Part shown: positions 54,499 through 63,259 of the stretch, piece by piece
Layout of the letters: the number at the start of each line of letters is the position of its first letter
Numbering within the stretch: the stretch's first letter is position 1
Source: Arthrobacter sp. PM3
GTDB lineage: Bacteria > Actinomycetota > Actinomycetes > Actinomycetales > Micrococcaceae
Reading direction: 5' to 3'
Length of the DNA stretch: 64,000 nucleotides
Assembly: GCF_003352915.1 (NCBI RefSeq)
Contig: NZ_CP022314.1
Span: forward strand, 3,738,677 to 3,802,676
Made by a program: the position numbers and the translations under genes
Notes under the pieces: model-generated
Told to the model about the DNA's origin: nothing
Seen by the model: only the letters and a program-made list of their open reading frames with translations
The model's database searches: none

Positions 54499-54870
54499 TC
54501 ACCCCAGCGCCTTGGCCTTGAGGAGTTGGAATTCCTCGCTCGTGATGGTCCCGTCATCCAGGAGTTTCTTGGCCGCCGCGATCCGTTCGGCCGGGTCCAC
54601 GTTGGCGCTGCGGCGATAGTCCGCGACGTCGTCCCGAGCCGGGCCACGGCGGGCGGATTCCCGGATAACCATCTGCTGGCCGTAAAACAGCACATAGGCA
54701 AGGCAGCCGAGCAACGGGAACAGGAGCACCGCAAGGATCCAGAGGGCCTTGACCCATCCGGGGCGCGGGCTGTCCGAAAAAAGGTCCCTGACGACGAGAA
54801 AGAGCACCAGCAAGTACGCCGCAAACATCACGAACGAGAACATGATCCCGATGACGTCCCAAAAGCCCAT
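54499..54870 (-). CDS. PLDc_N-SHOCT membrane protein (copy 2)
   Basis: A 123-residue paralogue of the neighbouring gene with the same plan: two helices (VIGIMFSFVMFAAYLLVLFL and KALWILAVLLFPLLGCLAYV), then a charged linker and SHOCT (RIAAAKKLLDDGTITSEEFQ to the end). The ATG at 54870 (MGFWDVIGIMF) matches such proteins; the frame continues upstream to 54921 without related sequence. Tandem copies suggest duplication. Confidence 0.88.
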   Translation of the reverse strand: MGFWDVIGIMFSFVMFAAYLLVLFLVVRDLFSDSPRPGWVKALWILAVLLFPLLGCLAYVLFYGQQMVIRESARRGPARDDVADYRRSANVDPAERIAAAKKLLDDGTITSEEFQLLKAKALG

Positions 54871-54944
54871 GGTCTTCGCCTTTCGCGGTCCGGTGATCCG
54901 GCGCCGGACGGGGTCCGGCACGCTGCGGATCTGGAAGAGCGGAT

Positions 54945-55100
54945 CTAGAAGAAGTGCCGCTCCGTTGCGGCGTCGGGGGCCGGATGGACAACAGGCGCCT
55001 GGCCCAACTCGAGCAGGAGGTCGTTGATGCTCAACTGTCCGTCCAGCTGGGGATCCAGCTGCACCGGGACAGTTGCCTCCGGGACGGCGTCGGTACTCAT
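54945..55100 (-). CDS. small hypothetical protein (51 aa)
   Basis: The product begins MSTDAVPEATVPVQ, continues with an acidic, Leu-rich part (QLSINDLLLELGQAPV) and ends ATERHFF. It is short, but a TATGAT box lies exactly six bases before its ATG, the same leaderless layout as for many genes in the window. No family recognised. Confidence 0.5.
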   Translation of the reverse strand: MSTDAVPEATVPVQLDPQLDGQLSINDLLLELGQAPVVHPAPDAATERHFF

Positions 55101-55106
55101 GCCCCG

Positions 55107-55112
55107 ATCATA
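55107..55112 (-). promoter_or_regulatory. -10 box of a leaderless promoter, 51-aa gene
   Basis: TATGAT on the minus strand, six bases before the ATG at 55100. Confidence 0.45.
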
Positions 55113-55153
55113 TGTGCGGAGGGTCCCCGGGTCCGGGGGCCACGCCGTCCCGA

Positions 55154-55630
55154 TCAAACGCCGTCGTAGGCCTTCTGCAGTGCCGCGATGTCCAGTTTGC
55201 GCATGGCCAGCATCGCCTGCATTGCCCGTTGCGCGCCGTCGGGGTCCGGACCGCCGATCAACCCGCCCAGCACTGACGGCACCACTTGCCACGAAACGCC
55301 GTAGCGGTCCTTGAGCCAGCCGCACCGGCTTTCCTCGCCGCCGTCGGTCAGCGCGTTCCAGTACCGGTCCACCTCGTCCTGCGTGGCGCAGTCGATGACA
55401 AAGGAGACAGCCTCCGTGAAATTGAAGGCGGGCCCTCCGTTCAGGGCCATGAAGCGGCGCCCCTCGATCTCGAATTGGACCGCGATCGCCTGGCCCGTCG
55501 GGCCGGGGCCTCCGTCGCCGTACCGGGAGACATCCAGGATCTTCCCGCCGTCGAAGACGGAGACGTAGTAGTCTGCGGCCTCCTCGGCCTGGGTGTCGAA
55601 CCACAGGCAGGTGCTGATCTTTTCACTCAC
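55154..55630 (-). CDS. VOC family protein (PhnB/3-demethylubiquinone methyltransferase-like)
   Basis: A 158-residue protein of the PhnB branch of the VOC superfamily. It starts ISTCLWFDTQAEEAADYYVSVF and contains VQFEIEGRRFMALNGGPAFNFTEAVSFVIDC and GWLKDRYGVSWQVVPSVL, all typical of the family often misnamed 3-demethylubiquinone-9 3-methyltransferase. The end (AMQAMLAMRKLDIAALQKAY) matches the common KKIDIAALEAAY helix. The biochemical role is unknown. Confidence 0.93.
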   Translation of the reverse strand: MSEKISTCLWFDTQAEEAADYYVSVFDGGKILDVSRYGDGGPGPTGQAIAVQFEIEGRRFMALNGGPAFNFTEAVSFVIDCATQDEVDRYWNALTDGGEESRCGWLKDRYGVSWQVVPSVLGGLIGGPDPDGAQRAMQAMLAMRKLDIAALQKAYDGV

Positions 55631-55774
55631 GGCGCTCCCCTTTGCGTATGCCCGTGCCCCCGGCTGGCTCCGGAGGCGATCCGTGGCATGTGCCCGAGCC
55701 TAGTCCCCCGCCGATTGACGAAACAACGGCTTCCGCCGGAAACCGCTACGGCCTTTCCGCGTGCCCGACGGGAC

Positions 55775-55780
55775 TAGGCT
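55775..55780 (+). promoter_or_regulatory. -10 box of a leaderless promoter, DUF3054 gene
   Basis: TAGGCT, seven bases, then the ATG at 55788. Confidence 0.6.
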
Positions 55781-55787
55781 TGGAAGT

Positions 55788-56231
55788 ATGCCTTCCCCGA
55801 CCCCGCAGCTCCCCCGCCCGTCAACCCCCGACGTCGAAAAGCCCGGTCTCCGCTCCGGTCAGATCGCCGCCCTGGCCGCCTGCGCCGACGCGCTCCTGAT
55901 CCTGCTCTTCGCGGCGATCGGCCGCGACGCGCACCAGCGGGCGGAAAACATCACGGGCGTCCTCGCGACGGCATGGCCCTTCCTGGCCGGCGCCGCCGTC
56001 GCCTGGCTGGCGCTGCGGCTGTGGCGGGCCCCCTTGCGGCTGTGGCCGGCCGGCGTCGCCGTCTGGCTCTGCACAGTCGGCGTCGGCATGGCGCTCCGCG
56101 CGGTGACAGGGCAGACGGTGGTACTGCCCTTCATCATCGTGGCCCTGCTGAGCCTGGCCGTCTTCCTCCTGGGATACCGCCTTATCGTGGCGGGCGTGCG
56201 GCGGCTGCGTTCCCGCCGTCGGCCGGCCTGA
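55788..56231 (+). CDS. DUF3054 family membrane protein
   Basis: A 147-residue protein with four membrane helices after a Pro-rich N-terminus of about 25 residues. Conserved elements are ALLILLFAAIGRDAHQ, GVLATAWPFLAGAAVAWLAL, VWLCTVGVGMALRAVTG and LPFIIVALLSLAVFLLGYRL. I recognise these as DUF3054, common in actinobacteria. The function is unknown. The ATG at 55788 is preceded only by a -10-like box. Confidence 0.9.
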   Translation: MPSPTPQLPRPSTPDVEKPGLRSGQIAALAACADALLILLFAAIGRDAHQRAENITGVLATAWPFLAGAAVAWLALRLWRAPLRLWPAGVAVWLCTVGVGMALRAVTGQTVVLPFIIVALLSLAVFLLGYRLIVAGVRRLRSRRRPA

Positions 56232-56236
56232 TGCAC

Positions 56237-56242
56237 TAGGCT
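56237..56242 (+). promoter_or_regulatory. -10 box before the Lrp-domain gene
   Basis: TAGGCT again, about 80 bases before the GTG at 56320. In this case a short leader with an RBS follows instead of a leaderless start. Confidence 0.45.
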
Positions 56243-56319
56243 TGCAGTTGATGGCAGGGCCCGAGGACGGGCCGTGCGAACCGCGCGCCAGCGGCGCAAC
56301 CGATCCGGAAAGGTCACAC

Positions 56320-56601
56320 GTGGTCACCGCATTCGTTCTGATCAAGACAGACGCATCACGCATCCCGGAGACCGCCGAGGAAATCTCCTCCATCCCTGGC
56401 ATCAGCGAGGTCTACTCCGTGACCGGCGAATGGGACCTGATCGCCATCGCCCGGGTGGCCAAGCACGACGACCTCGCCGAAGTCATCGCGGACAAACTTT
56501 CGAAGGTTCCCGGCGTGGTCCACACGACCACCCAGATCGCCTTCCGCGCATATTCACAGCATGACCTCGACGCGGCCTTCGCCCTGGGTTTCGAGCAGTA
56601 A
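56320..56601 (+). CDS. stand-alone Lrp/AsnC ligand-binding (RAM) domain protein
   Basis: A 93-residue protein that is just the effector-binding domain of Lrp/AsnC regulators: VTAFVLIKTDASRIPETAEEIS, then GISEVYSVTGEWDLIAIARV and the final helix region. No helix-turn-helix is present. Such proteins form oligomeric rings and bind amino acids; partners are unknown. GGAAAGG lies eight bases before the GTG. It sits between a membrane protein gene and a convergent trpD. Confidence 0.92.
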   Translation: MVTAFVLIKTDASRIPETAEEISSIPGISEVYSVTGEWDLIAIARVAKHDDLAEVIADKLSKVPGVVHTTTQIAFRAYSQHDLDAAFALGFEQ

Positions 56602-56640
56602 CATCCCGCAGTAGCCGCCACCCGGCAGCGCATCCGCGAA

Positions 56641-56680
56641 AGGGGGCGGGCCCGGCAGAATCTGCCGGGCCCGCCCCCTT
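56641..56680. terminator. bidirectional terminator between the Lrp-domain gene and trpD
   Basis: The arms GGGGGCGGGCCCGGCAG and CTGCCGGGCCCGCCCCC (17 bases each) enclose a three-base loop, with a TTT on the plus-strand side. Confidence 0.8.
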
Positions 56681-56715
56681 TATGCTTATCCGGCCGCCGC
56701 CGTCGTCCGCGCCCG

Positions 56716-57777
56716 TCAGGCGGCCTGCGACAACGCGACCCACCGGTCCAGCACCGCGGACGCCGCGCCGGACGCGATGGATTCCTCCGCCCGCTTCAGC
56801 GCTGCGGCCATGCGGTCCGTGAGGGGACCCACGGCGTCGAGGTCAAACGCGACGAGCCCGGCGGCCGCGTTCAGCAGCGCCGCATCCCGGGCAGGTCCCG
56901 GCGCGCCGGAAAGTACTGCGCGCACGACGCCGGCGTTGGCCGCGGCGTCACCGCCCCGCAACTCCTCCAGGGTGGCCTGCCGGATGCCAAGGTCCCGCGG
57001 ATCGAACATCTGCTCCTCAACCCGGCCGTTGCGGATTTCCCAGACCCGGGACGGTCCGGTGGTGGTCAGTTCATCCAGGCCGTCGCTGCCGCGGAAGACG
57101 AGACCGCGGCTGCCGCGCTTGGCCAGCACGCCGGCCACGAGCGGGGCCATCCGTTCATTGGCGACGCCGACGGCCGAGGCCTGGACGTGGGCGGGGTTGA
57201 TCATAGGTCCCAGGAAGTTGAACGCCGTGGGGACGCCGAGTTCGCGGCGGGCCACGGCTGCGTGCCTCATGGACGGGTGGAAGACCTGGGCGAAGCAAAA
57301 GGTGATCCCGGCTTCTTCGGCGTTGAGCGCCACGCGGGGAATCGGCAGGTCCAGCCGGACGCCGAGCGCTTCCAGGACATCGGCGGAACCCGAGGACGAC
57401 GACGCCGCCCGGTTGCCGTGCTTGACCACCTTGGCGCCGGCGCCGGCACAGATCAGTGCGGCCATCGTGGAGATGTTGACAGTATTCTGCTGATCGCCGC
57501 CGGTGCCGACGATGTCCAGCTTCTCCCCGGCAATATCAATGGGGTTGGCATTGGCCACCATGGCCTCGACCAGGCCGGCCACTTCATCAACAGTCTCACC
57601 TTTTGAACGCAGTGCCACCAGGAATCCGGCCACCTGCACGGGCGTGGCCTCACCTGACATGATGGAGTTCATGGCCCATTCGGTGCTCGCAGTGGTGAGG
57701 TCCGCACCCCCGATGAGGGCGTTGATGAGCCGCGGCCAGGAGTTGCCTGCCGCCTGTGCAGATGCCTGAGAAGTCAC
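56716..57777 (-). CDS. trpD: anthranilate phosphoribosyltransferase
   Basis: A 353-residue enzyme of tryptophan synthesis that transfers phosphoribose from PRPP to anthranilate. It has the PRPP motif GTGGD (91-95), the conserved [15 protein letters not shown] (119-133), and the metal-binding blocks [14 protein letters not shown] and [16 protein letters not shown]. It stands alone here, not in a trp operon. The start GTG lies six bases after a TAGCAT box and directly after GGGAG, so it is probably leaderless. It is divergent from ctaE. Confidence 0.96.
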   Translation of the reverse strand: MTSQASAQAAGNSWPRLINALIGGADLTTASTEWAMNSIMSGEATPVQVAGFLVALRSKGETVDEVAGLVEAMVANANPIDIAGEKLDIVGTGGDQQNTVNISTMAALICAGAGAKVVKHGNRAASSSSGSADVLEALGVRLDLPIPRVALNAEEAGITFCFAQVFHPSMRHAAVARRELGVPTAFNFLGPMINPAHVQASAVGVANERMAPLVAGVLAKRGSRGLVFRGSDGLDELTTTGPSRVWEIRNGRVEEQMFDPRDLGIRQATLEELRGGDAAANAGVVRAVLSGAPGPARDAALLNAAAGLVAFDLDAVGPLTDRMAAALKRAEESIASGAASAVLDRWVALSQAA

Positions 57778-57783
57778 CTCCCG

Positions 57784-57789
57784 ATGCTA
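57784..57789 (-). promoter_or_regulatory. -10 box of a leaderless promoter, trpD
   Basis: TAGCAT on the minus strand, six bases before the GTG at 57777. Confidence 0.5.
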
Positions 57790-57913
57790 TCGAGGTCGGC
57801 CCCGCAAAGACCAATATGAACCCCTCCGGGAACTTTTCCGCGCGATTTCGCGTCTTTGTAGAAAAAGTCCCCCGAAACGGCGGTTTGCGTTGGGCAGGAC
57901 GGAGTTTTACAGA

Positions 57914-57919
57914 CATAAT
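57914..57919 (+). promoter_or_regulatory. -10 box of a leaderless promoter, ctaE
   Basis: CATAAT, six bases, then the GTG at 57926. This probably drives the whole ctaE-qcrCAB run. Confidence 0.5.
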
Positions 57920-57925
57920 GTCTAT

Positions 57926-58564
57926 GTGACATCTGCGACCCATGCCCCCAGTACCCCGGCGCACCCGACGCTGAACCGCCCGAACATGGTTTCTGTTGGA
58001 ACCGTTGTGTGGCTGTCCAGTGAGTTGATGTTCTTCGCCGGTCTCTTTGCCATGTACTTCACACTCCGTTCGACTTCCGGACTGATGTGGGCTGAAGAGA
58101 CAGCCAAGCTCAACTTCCCCTTCGCGCTCGTTAACACGATCGTCCTCGTGGCAAGTTCCTTTACTTGCCAGATGGGCGTCTTCGCTGCCGAGCGGCTTCA
58201 GCCGCGCCGCACCGGCGGAGTCTTCAGCTTCACCCGCTGGGGGATGAACGGATGGTTCATCCTCACGTTCCTCATGGGTGCCTTCTTCGTGGCCGGACAG
58301 GCCACCGAGTACGCCATGCTCGTATCCGAGCACGTCTCGCTGTCCTCCAACGCCTACGGCTCCGCCTTCTACATCACGACAGGCTTCCACGGCCTGCACG
58401 TCATCGGCGGCCTGATTGCCTTCCTGCTCATCCTCGGCCGCTCCTTCGCGGCGAAGAAGTTCGGCCACTTCGAAGCAACGTCGGCGATTGTCACCTCTTA
58501 CTACTGGCACTTCGTGGACGTCGTCTGGATTGGCCTCTTCCTGGTCATCTACGTCCTCAAGTAG
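57926..58564 (+). CDS. ctaE: cytochrome c oxidase subunit III
   Basis: A 212-residue membrane subunit of the aa3 oxidase with five helices (the first two of the seven-helix form are absent, as is common in actinobacteria). Conserved features are [46 protein letters not shown] (heme-copper subunit III His) and [14 protein letters not shown]. The GTG at 57926 is preceded by a -10 box. It starts the respiratory cluster ctaE-qcrC-qcrA-qcrB, whose products form the bc1-aa3 supercomplex of actinobacteria. Confidence 0.96.
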   Translation: MTSATHAPSTPAHPTLNRPNMVSVGTVVWLSSELMFFAGLFAMYFTLRSTSGLMWAEETAKLNFPFALVNTIVLVASSFTCQMGVFAAERLQPRRTGGVFSFTRWGMNGWFILTFLMGAFFVAGQATEYAMLVSEHVSLSSNAYGSAFYITTGFHGLHVIGGLIAFLLILGRSFAAKKFGHFEATSAIVTSYYWHFVDVVWIGLFLVIYVLK

Positions 58565-58651
58565 CAGTGACTTGACTCTTTTTCTACAAGAGGCAGAATT
58601 TCAAGAAGCGGCTCCAGGAGCCACCGCAGGATCGAATAAAGGAACCACCAC

Positions 58652-59440
58652 GTGAAGGCACTCTCGCAGAAGCGACGTCACCCACTGGCAGCAATTGCAC
58701 TGCTGCTGATGGGCCTCTTGGTCACGGGTGGGCTGTACGCCGTTGCCACCACCGTCAACCAGGCCAAGGCCAGCACCGAGAGCTATAGCGCAAGCGACGT
58801 AGAAGAAGGCGGCAAGCTGTTCGCCGCCAACTGCGCCACCTGCCACGGCATGGGTGCCAGCGGCTCGCAGGCCGGACCCTCGCTGGTCGGCGTCGGCGCC
58901 GCCGCTGTTGACTTCCAGGTCGGCACCGGCCGCATGCCCATGCAGATGAACGGCCCGCAGGCCCAGAAGAAGCCCACCCAGTTCAACGAGGAACAGACCA
59001 AGCAGCTGGCTGCTTACGTAGCCTCGCTCGGCCCCGGCCCGGCCGTTCCCGAAGCCGGCCTGCTGGACGAGAAGGGTGACGCCGCCAAGGGTGGCGAGCT
59101 CTTCCGCACCAACTGTGCCATGTGCCACAACGCTGCCGCAGCCGGCGGTGCACTTACCCGGGGCAAGTTCGCCCCGGCCCTCGCAGATGTTTCCGGCCAG
59201 CACATCTACGAAGCCATGGTCACCGGCCCCCAGAACATGCCGGTCTTCAATGACGCGAACATTTCCCCCGAGGGCAAGCGCGACATCATCACCTTCCTGA
59301 AGCAGATCGAGTCCAACGGTTCACCCGGCGGCGCCGATCTTGGAGCTTTGGGACCGGTCTCCGAAGGTCTGTTTGTTTGGATTGCCGGCCTGGGCGTCAT
59401 CATCGCCTTCACCATCTGGCTCACATCCCGCACTTCCTAA
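58652..59440 (+). CDS. qcrC: bc1 complex diheme cytochrome c subunit
   Basis: A 262-residue membrane-anchored dihaem cytochrome c that passes electrons from the bc1 complex directly to the aa3 oxidase, replacing soluble cytochrome c. An N-terminal helix (LAAIALLLMGLLVTGGLY) precedes two haem sites, CATCH (61-65) and CAMCH (155-159). A C-terminal anchor lies at about 236-255. The GTG start follows AAAGGAACC. In the 87-base gap before it, TTGACT at 58572-58577, 16 bases, then CAGAAT at 58594-58599 could be an additional promoter. Confidence 0.96.
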   Translation: MKALSQKRRHPLAAIALLLMGLLVTGGLYAVATTVNQAKASTESYSASDVEEGGKLFAANCATCHGMGASGSQAGPSLVGVGAAAVDFQVGTGRMPMQMNGPQAQKKPTQFNEEQTKQLAAYVASLGPGPAVPEAGLLDEKGDAAKGGELFRTNCAMCHNAAAAGGALTRGKFAPALADVSGQHIYEAMVTGPQNMPVFNDANISPEGKRDIITFLKQIESNGSPGGADLGALGPVSEGLFVWIAGLGVIIAFTIWLTSRTS

Positions 59441-59540
59441 GCGGACCTTGCACCTGTAAGAACTTTCTGTTGACCCGTCAGCAGTTTGAATTGAAACCTA
59501 ACTCGGCAATTGCCGAGACGAGAGAAGGATGAGGCGAATT

Positions 59541-60593
59541 ATGGGCAACCATAGTGACGGCAGTCCGAACCACTCGGGCACCGTAGCTACGGCTGGTCAG
59601 AATGGGGTGGAGAAGTTCCAGGATCCTGGAATTCCCCCGCATCGTTTGCGCCTGGCTGACACGGACCCGAGGGCCGCAAAGAAAGCAGAACGGCAGGTAG
59701 CCATTCTGTTCGGCATCTCGGTCGTTGGCACCCTGATATTCCTGGTGGCGTACTTCGCGATCGATCTGGGACAAGACTCCGCGATCGCGACGATCCGCAA
59801 TCAGAATATTCTGCTGGGCCTCGGCACCGCGTTCGCGATGCTGGGTATCGGCACCGGCATCGTCCACTGGGCCAAGGCCCTCATGCCGGACCACGAAGTC
59901 TCGGAGGAGCGTCACGCGATCCGCACCGAGGAAGACCGCCAGGCTGCCGTCCGCATCGTCGACGACATCGTGGAGGAAACCGGCATCAAGCGCCGGCCGC
60001 TGATCCGCAACACCCTACTCGGCGCCGTCGCCCTCGCGCCGCTGCCGGCCTTGGCCATCTTTGGTGACCTCGGCCCGCGGCCGGACGACAAATTGGGACA
60101 AACCTTGTGGGAGCCGGGCATGCGGCTTGCCCGCGACCCTGAGGGCACGCCTATCAAGGCCTCTGACGTCACCATTGGTTCGGCGTTCCACGTCATCCCG
60201 GAAAAGCTTAACGGACTCACCGAGGGCAAGCTGAACGAGAAGGCCAAGTCCGTCGTGCTGCTCATGCGCCTCAACCCGGACGAGCTTCACCCCTCTCCGG
60301 GCCGTGAGAGCTGGGCGTACAACGGTATCGTCGCGTACTCCAAGATCTGCACCCACGTTGGCTGCCCTGTCGCTCTTTACGAGCAGCAGACGCACCACTT
60401 GCTGTGCCCGTGCCACCAGTCCACCTTCGACCTCACCCAGCAGTGCAAGGTGATCTTCGGACCGGCCAGCCGCCCCCTCCCTCAGCTGCCTATCTCTGTG
60501 GACTCCGAGGGCTACCTGGTCGCCACGAGCGACTTCCTTGAACCTGTTGGACCGAGCTACTGGGAGCGTGAGCAGTTTGTCCACAACATCTGA
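59541..60593 (+). CDS. qcrA: bc1 complex Rieske iron-sulfur subunit
   Basis: A 350-residue subunit with the [2Fe-2S] cluster site CTHVGC (C270, H272) and CPCHQS (C289, H292). Three membrane helices precede the Rieske domain (GISVVGTLIFLVAYF, ILLGLGTAFAMLGIG and LLGAVALAPLPALA), the actinobacterial plan, instead of the single helix of mitochondria. I chose ATG 59541 because a GGATGAGG site lies at a proper distance; ATG 59529 overlaps that site. Its 3' end overlaps qcrB by 26 bases. Confidence 0.94.
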   Translation: MGNHSDGSPNHSGTVATAGQNGVEKFQDPGIPPHRLRLADTDPRAAKKAERQVAILFGISVVGTLIFLVAYFAIDLGQDSAIATIRNQNILLGLGTAFAMLGIGTGIVHWAKALMPDHEVSEERHAIRTEEDRQAAVRIVDDIVEETGIKRRPLIRNTLLGAVALAPLPALAIFGDLGPRPDDKLGQTLWEPGMRLARDPEGTPIKASDVTIGSAFHVIPEKLNGLTEGKLNEKAKSVVLLMRLNPDELHPSPGRESWAYNGIVAYSKICTHVGCPVALYEQQTHHLLCPCHQSTFDLTQQCKVIFGPASRPLPQLPISVDSEGYLVATSDFLEPVGPSYWEREQFVHNI

Positions 60594-62250
60594 TGCCCCC
60601 GTCTTTGTCGCCAAGACCAAGGGCGGCCGCTTCACGGATTTCGTCGACCAGCGTGTCGGCGGTTCCGGAATCCTTCGCGAATTCGGCCGGAAGGTCTTCC
60701 CGGACCACTGGTCCTTCATGTTCGGTGAAGTCGCCCTCTACTCGTTCGTCATCCTCCTGCTCTCGGGCACGTTCCTGACGTTCTTCTTCGATCCGTCCAT
60801 GGCGGAGACGCACTACGCCGGCTCCTACACGCCGCTGAAGAACGTCGAAATGTCGGTGGCGTACAACTCGTCGCTGAACATCTCCTTCGATGTCCGCGGC
60901 GGCCTGTTCATGCGCCAGGTCCACCACTGGGCCGCCCTGCTGTTTGTGGCCTCTGTGGCCGTGCACATGCTCCGTGTGTTCTTCACCGGCGCATTCCGCA
61001 AGCCGCGTGAACTGAACTGGGTAGTCGGCGGCGTCCTGCTCATCCTGTCCATGGCTGCAGGCTTCACCGGCTACTCGCTGCCCGATGACCTGCTCTCCGG
61101 CAACGGCCTTCGCATCATCGACGGCGTCATCAAGTCCATCCCGGTCGTCGGCACCTACATCTCGTTCTTCCTCTTCGGCGGCGAGTTCCCGGGCACCATG
61201 ATCATCAGCCGCCTGTACACGCTGCACATCCTCCTGGTACCCGCGCTCATCCTGCTGATGATCGTCATGCACCTGTTCATGGTGGTCGTGCACAAGCACA
61301 CGCAGTACCCCGGCCCCGGCCGCAACGACGGCAACGTCGTCGGCTACCCCCTGGGCCCGGTTTACGCGGCAAAGGCCGGCGGCTTCTTCTTCATCGTGTT
61401 CGGTGTCGTTGCCCTCATGGCAGCGTTCTTCACCATCAACCCGATCTGGAACTACGGACCCTACGACCCCTCCCCGGTTTCGGCAGGCACGCAGCCTGAC
61501 TGGTATATCGGCTTCGTTGACGGCGCGCTGCGCCTCATGCCGGGCACCATCGGCGACTGGAAGGTCGAACAGATTTGGTTCGGCTACGTCTTCTCCTTCA
61601 ACGTCCTGCTGCCGGCGCTCGTCCCGGCCGGGATCCTCTTCACGGTCATGTTCACCTACCCGTGGATTGAACGCTGGATCACCAAGGACAACCGCGAGCA
61701 CCACGTCCTGGACCGCCCCCGCAACGCCCCGACCCGCACGGCAATCGGTGTGGCCGGCTTCATCTGGTACTGCGTCATGTGGGCCGCGGCCGGCTCCGAC
61801 CTCATCGCCACCCACTTCCACGTGGCACTGAACGATGTGACCTACTGGCTCCGAGCACTGTTCTTCATCGGCCCGGTCATCGGCTTCATCGTGACCAAGC
61901 GCGTGGCTCTGGCGCTGCAGCGCAAGGACCGTGAGATCGCCCTGCATGGCCGCGAAACCGGTCGCATCGTGCGCCTGCCGCACGGTGAGTTCATCGAGGT
62001 TCACGCCCCGCTGGACGAGTACAAGCGTTACAAGCTGGTCGGCTTCGAGTCGCCGGCACCGCTGCCCGCGGAGCCGAACGAGCACGGTGTTGTGGACCGC
62101 AAGGAAAACCGCCGCGCCAAGCTCTCCCGCTGGTTCTTCGAGGACCGGGTCGCGCCGGTCACTCCGGCCGAGCTGGAGGCCGCACACGCCCACCACGGCG
62201 CCCACGAGGCCGTCGAGGCTGCGGATGCGCAGAAGACGCTCAGCCACTAG
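60568..62250 (+). CDS. qcrB: bc1 complex cytochrome b subunit
   Basis: A 560-residue cytochrome b with the four-helix haem core (about residues 40-250) and additional helices to about 445. Haem-ligand histidines are in MRQVHHWAALLFVASVAVHM (about 110-130) and LYTLHILLVPALI with HLFMVVVHKHTQYPGPG. The Q-site segment is NPIWNYGPYDPSPVSAG. A long charged C-terminus is the actinobacterial extension. The QcrB subunit is the target of imidazopyridine drugs in mycobacteria. GTG 60568 after GGGAG is the preferred start; TTG 60538 is an alternative. A terminator follows. Confidence 0.94.
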   Translation: MSSLSTTSDAPVFVAKTKGGRFTDFVDQRVGGSGILREFGRKVFPDHWSFMFGEVALYSFVILLLSGTFLTFFFDPSMAETHYAGSYTPLKNVEMSVAYNSSLNISFDVRGGLFMRQVHHWAALLFVASVAVHMLRVFFTGAFRKPRELNWVVGGVLLILSMAAGFTGYSLPDDLLSGNGLRIIDGVIKSIPVVGTYISFFLFGGEFPGTMIISRLYTLHILLVPALILLMIVMHLFMVVVHKHTQYPGPGRNDGNVVGYPLGPVYAAKAGGFFFIVFGVVALMAAFFTINPIWNYGPYDPSPVSAGTQPDWYIGFVDGALRLMPGTIGDWKVEQIWFGYVFSFNVLLPALVPAGILFTVMFTYPWIERWITKDNREHHVLDRPRNAPTRTAIGVAGFIWYCVMWAAAGSDLIATHFHVALNDVTYWLRALFFIGPVIGFIVTKRVALALQRKDREIALHGRETGRIVRLPHGEFIEVHAPLDEYKRYKLVGFESPAPLPAEPNEHGVVDRKENRRAKLSRWFFEDRVAPVTPAELEAAHAHHGAHEAVEAADAQKTLSH

Positions 62251-62270
62251 CCAACGGCAGTAGCCGCAAG

Positions 62271-62303
62271 GAAGGCCCGGTCCCCCAGAGGGACCGGGCC
62301 TTC
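62271..62303 (+). terminator. terminator hairpin after qcrB
   Basis: The arms GAAGGCCCGGTCCC and GGGACCGGGCCTTC (14 bases) enclose a five-base loop just after the qcrB stop. Confidence 0.8.
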
Positions 62304-62331
62304 CAGCGTTTTCAGCACGCCTGCAATTGAT

Positions 62332-62394
62332 CAACGCGGAGTCAGTTCTCGCCCATTCCGGGGGCTTGCATGGGCGCGAACTGACTCCGCGTTG
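62332..62394. repeat. 25-bp-arm inverted repeat, possible REP-like element or terminator
   Basis: The arms CAACGCGGAGTCAGTTCTCG... (62332-62356) and ...GAACTGACTCCGCGTTG (62370-62394) match at 24 of 25 positions around a 13-base loop. It lies between qcrB and the 3' end of the GntR gene, only five bases from that stop codon, and has no T-run. Confidence 0.75.
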
Positions 62395-62398
62395 GTGG

Positions 62399-63190
62399 TT
62401 AAGGGCGGTACCCGGAGGCGTAGTTGCGGGTCGGGCGGACGCCGGGGCGCTGCAGGGGAACCCAGAGCTTGTAGCGGTCGGCCCGGTAGTAGGACACGGA
62501 ATAGTCCACCATGGCCCTGGCCACAAACGCATGACGTTGGATCTTTAGCAGCGGGGTGCCGACTTCCACGTTCAGGAGCCGGGCCGTGGACGGCGACGCG
62601 GCGGTCGCCTCAATCATGTCCTCGCCCCACTCCATGACCAGCCCGTAGCGTTCGCTGAGCACGTTATAGAGGGACGTCGGCGGTTCGTCGTCGAGCAGGC
62701 CGGGCACCCGGTGCGCCGGGATGAAGTTCTCATCCACGCTCATCGGCTCACTGTCGGCCAGCAGGAGGCGCCGGAACCGGACCAGGGGCGTTCCCTCCTC
62801 GAGCTGCAGTTCACGGGCCAGGAAGGCGCTGGCGCCGATCTGTTCGAAGCTGAGCACCTTGGCGGCCGGAACCATGCCGCGGCGCTGCATCTCCTCGCTG
62901 TAGGAGGTCAGTTTCACCTGGAGGTCAAGTTTGGGCTTTCTCACGAACGTCCCAAGCCCGACGACCCGTTCAATAACTTCTTCGCCCACCAGGGCATCGA
63001 TCGCCTGGCGCACGGTCATCCGGGCCAGTCCGAACCGCACCGCGAGGTCACGTTCCGACGGCAGGGCAGACCCCGGCGGACAGGCTGCCGCTATGTGCGT
63101 CCGCAGGATTTCACGCAGCTGGATATAGATCGGAATGCCGCTCTGCCGGTCGATCTCGCCGGCCATCGCCGACGCGTTAGCGGATGCCAC
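62399..63190 (-). CDS. DasR-like GntR/HutC family regulator
   Basis: A 263-residue repressor with an N-terminal winged helix (IPIYIQLREILRTHI ... SERDLAVRFGLARMTVRQAI, residues 19-64) and a C-terminal UTRA sugar-phosphate sensor domain (about 90-250, with LTSYSEEMQRRGMVPA and FIPAHRVPGLLDDEP). This is the HutC branch, which includes DasR of Streptomyces, the regulator of N-acetylglucosamine and PTS genes. It faces the HPr gene, and a DasR-type operator lies between, which supports this identity. The GTG start has GAGG upstream. Confidence 0.88.
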   Translation of the reverse strand: MASANASAMAGEIDRQSGIPIYIQLREILRTHIAAACPPGSALPSERDLAVRFGLARMTVRQAIDALVGEEVIERVVGLGTFVRKPKLDLQVKLTSYSEEMQRRGMVPAAKVLSFEQIGASAFLARELQLEEGTPLVRFRRLLLADSEPMSVDENFIPAHRVPGLLDDEPPTSLYNVLSERYGLVMEWGEDMIEATAASPSTARLLNVEVGTPLLKIQRHAFVARAMVDYSVSYYRADRYKLWVPLQRPGVRPTRNYASGYRP

Positions 63191-63259
63191 GGTGCATCCT
63201 CAAAACGGGAGACAGCGGGGTAAAAACAGTCATACATCAAGGGTAATCCAGCGACCGGT

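Noticed and set aside
60490..62532. Antisense frame of 680 codons opposite qcrB
   Set aside because: It spans a terminator and the intergenic palindrome as well as qcrB, with no plausible start or domains.
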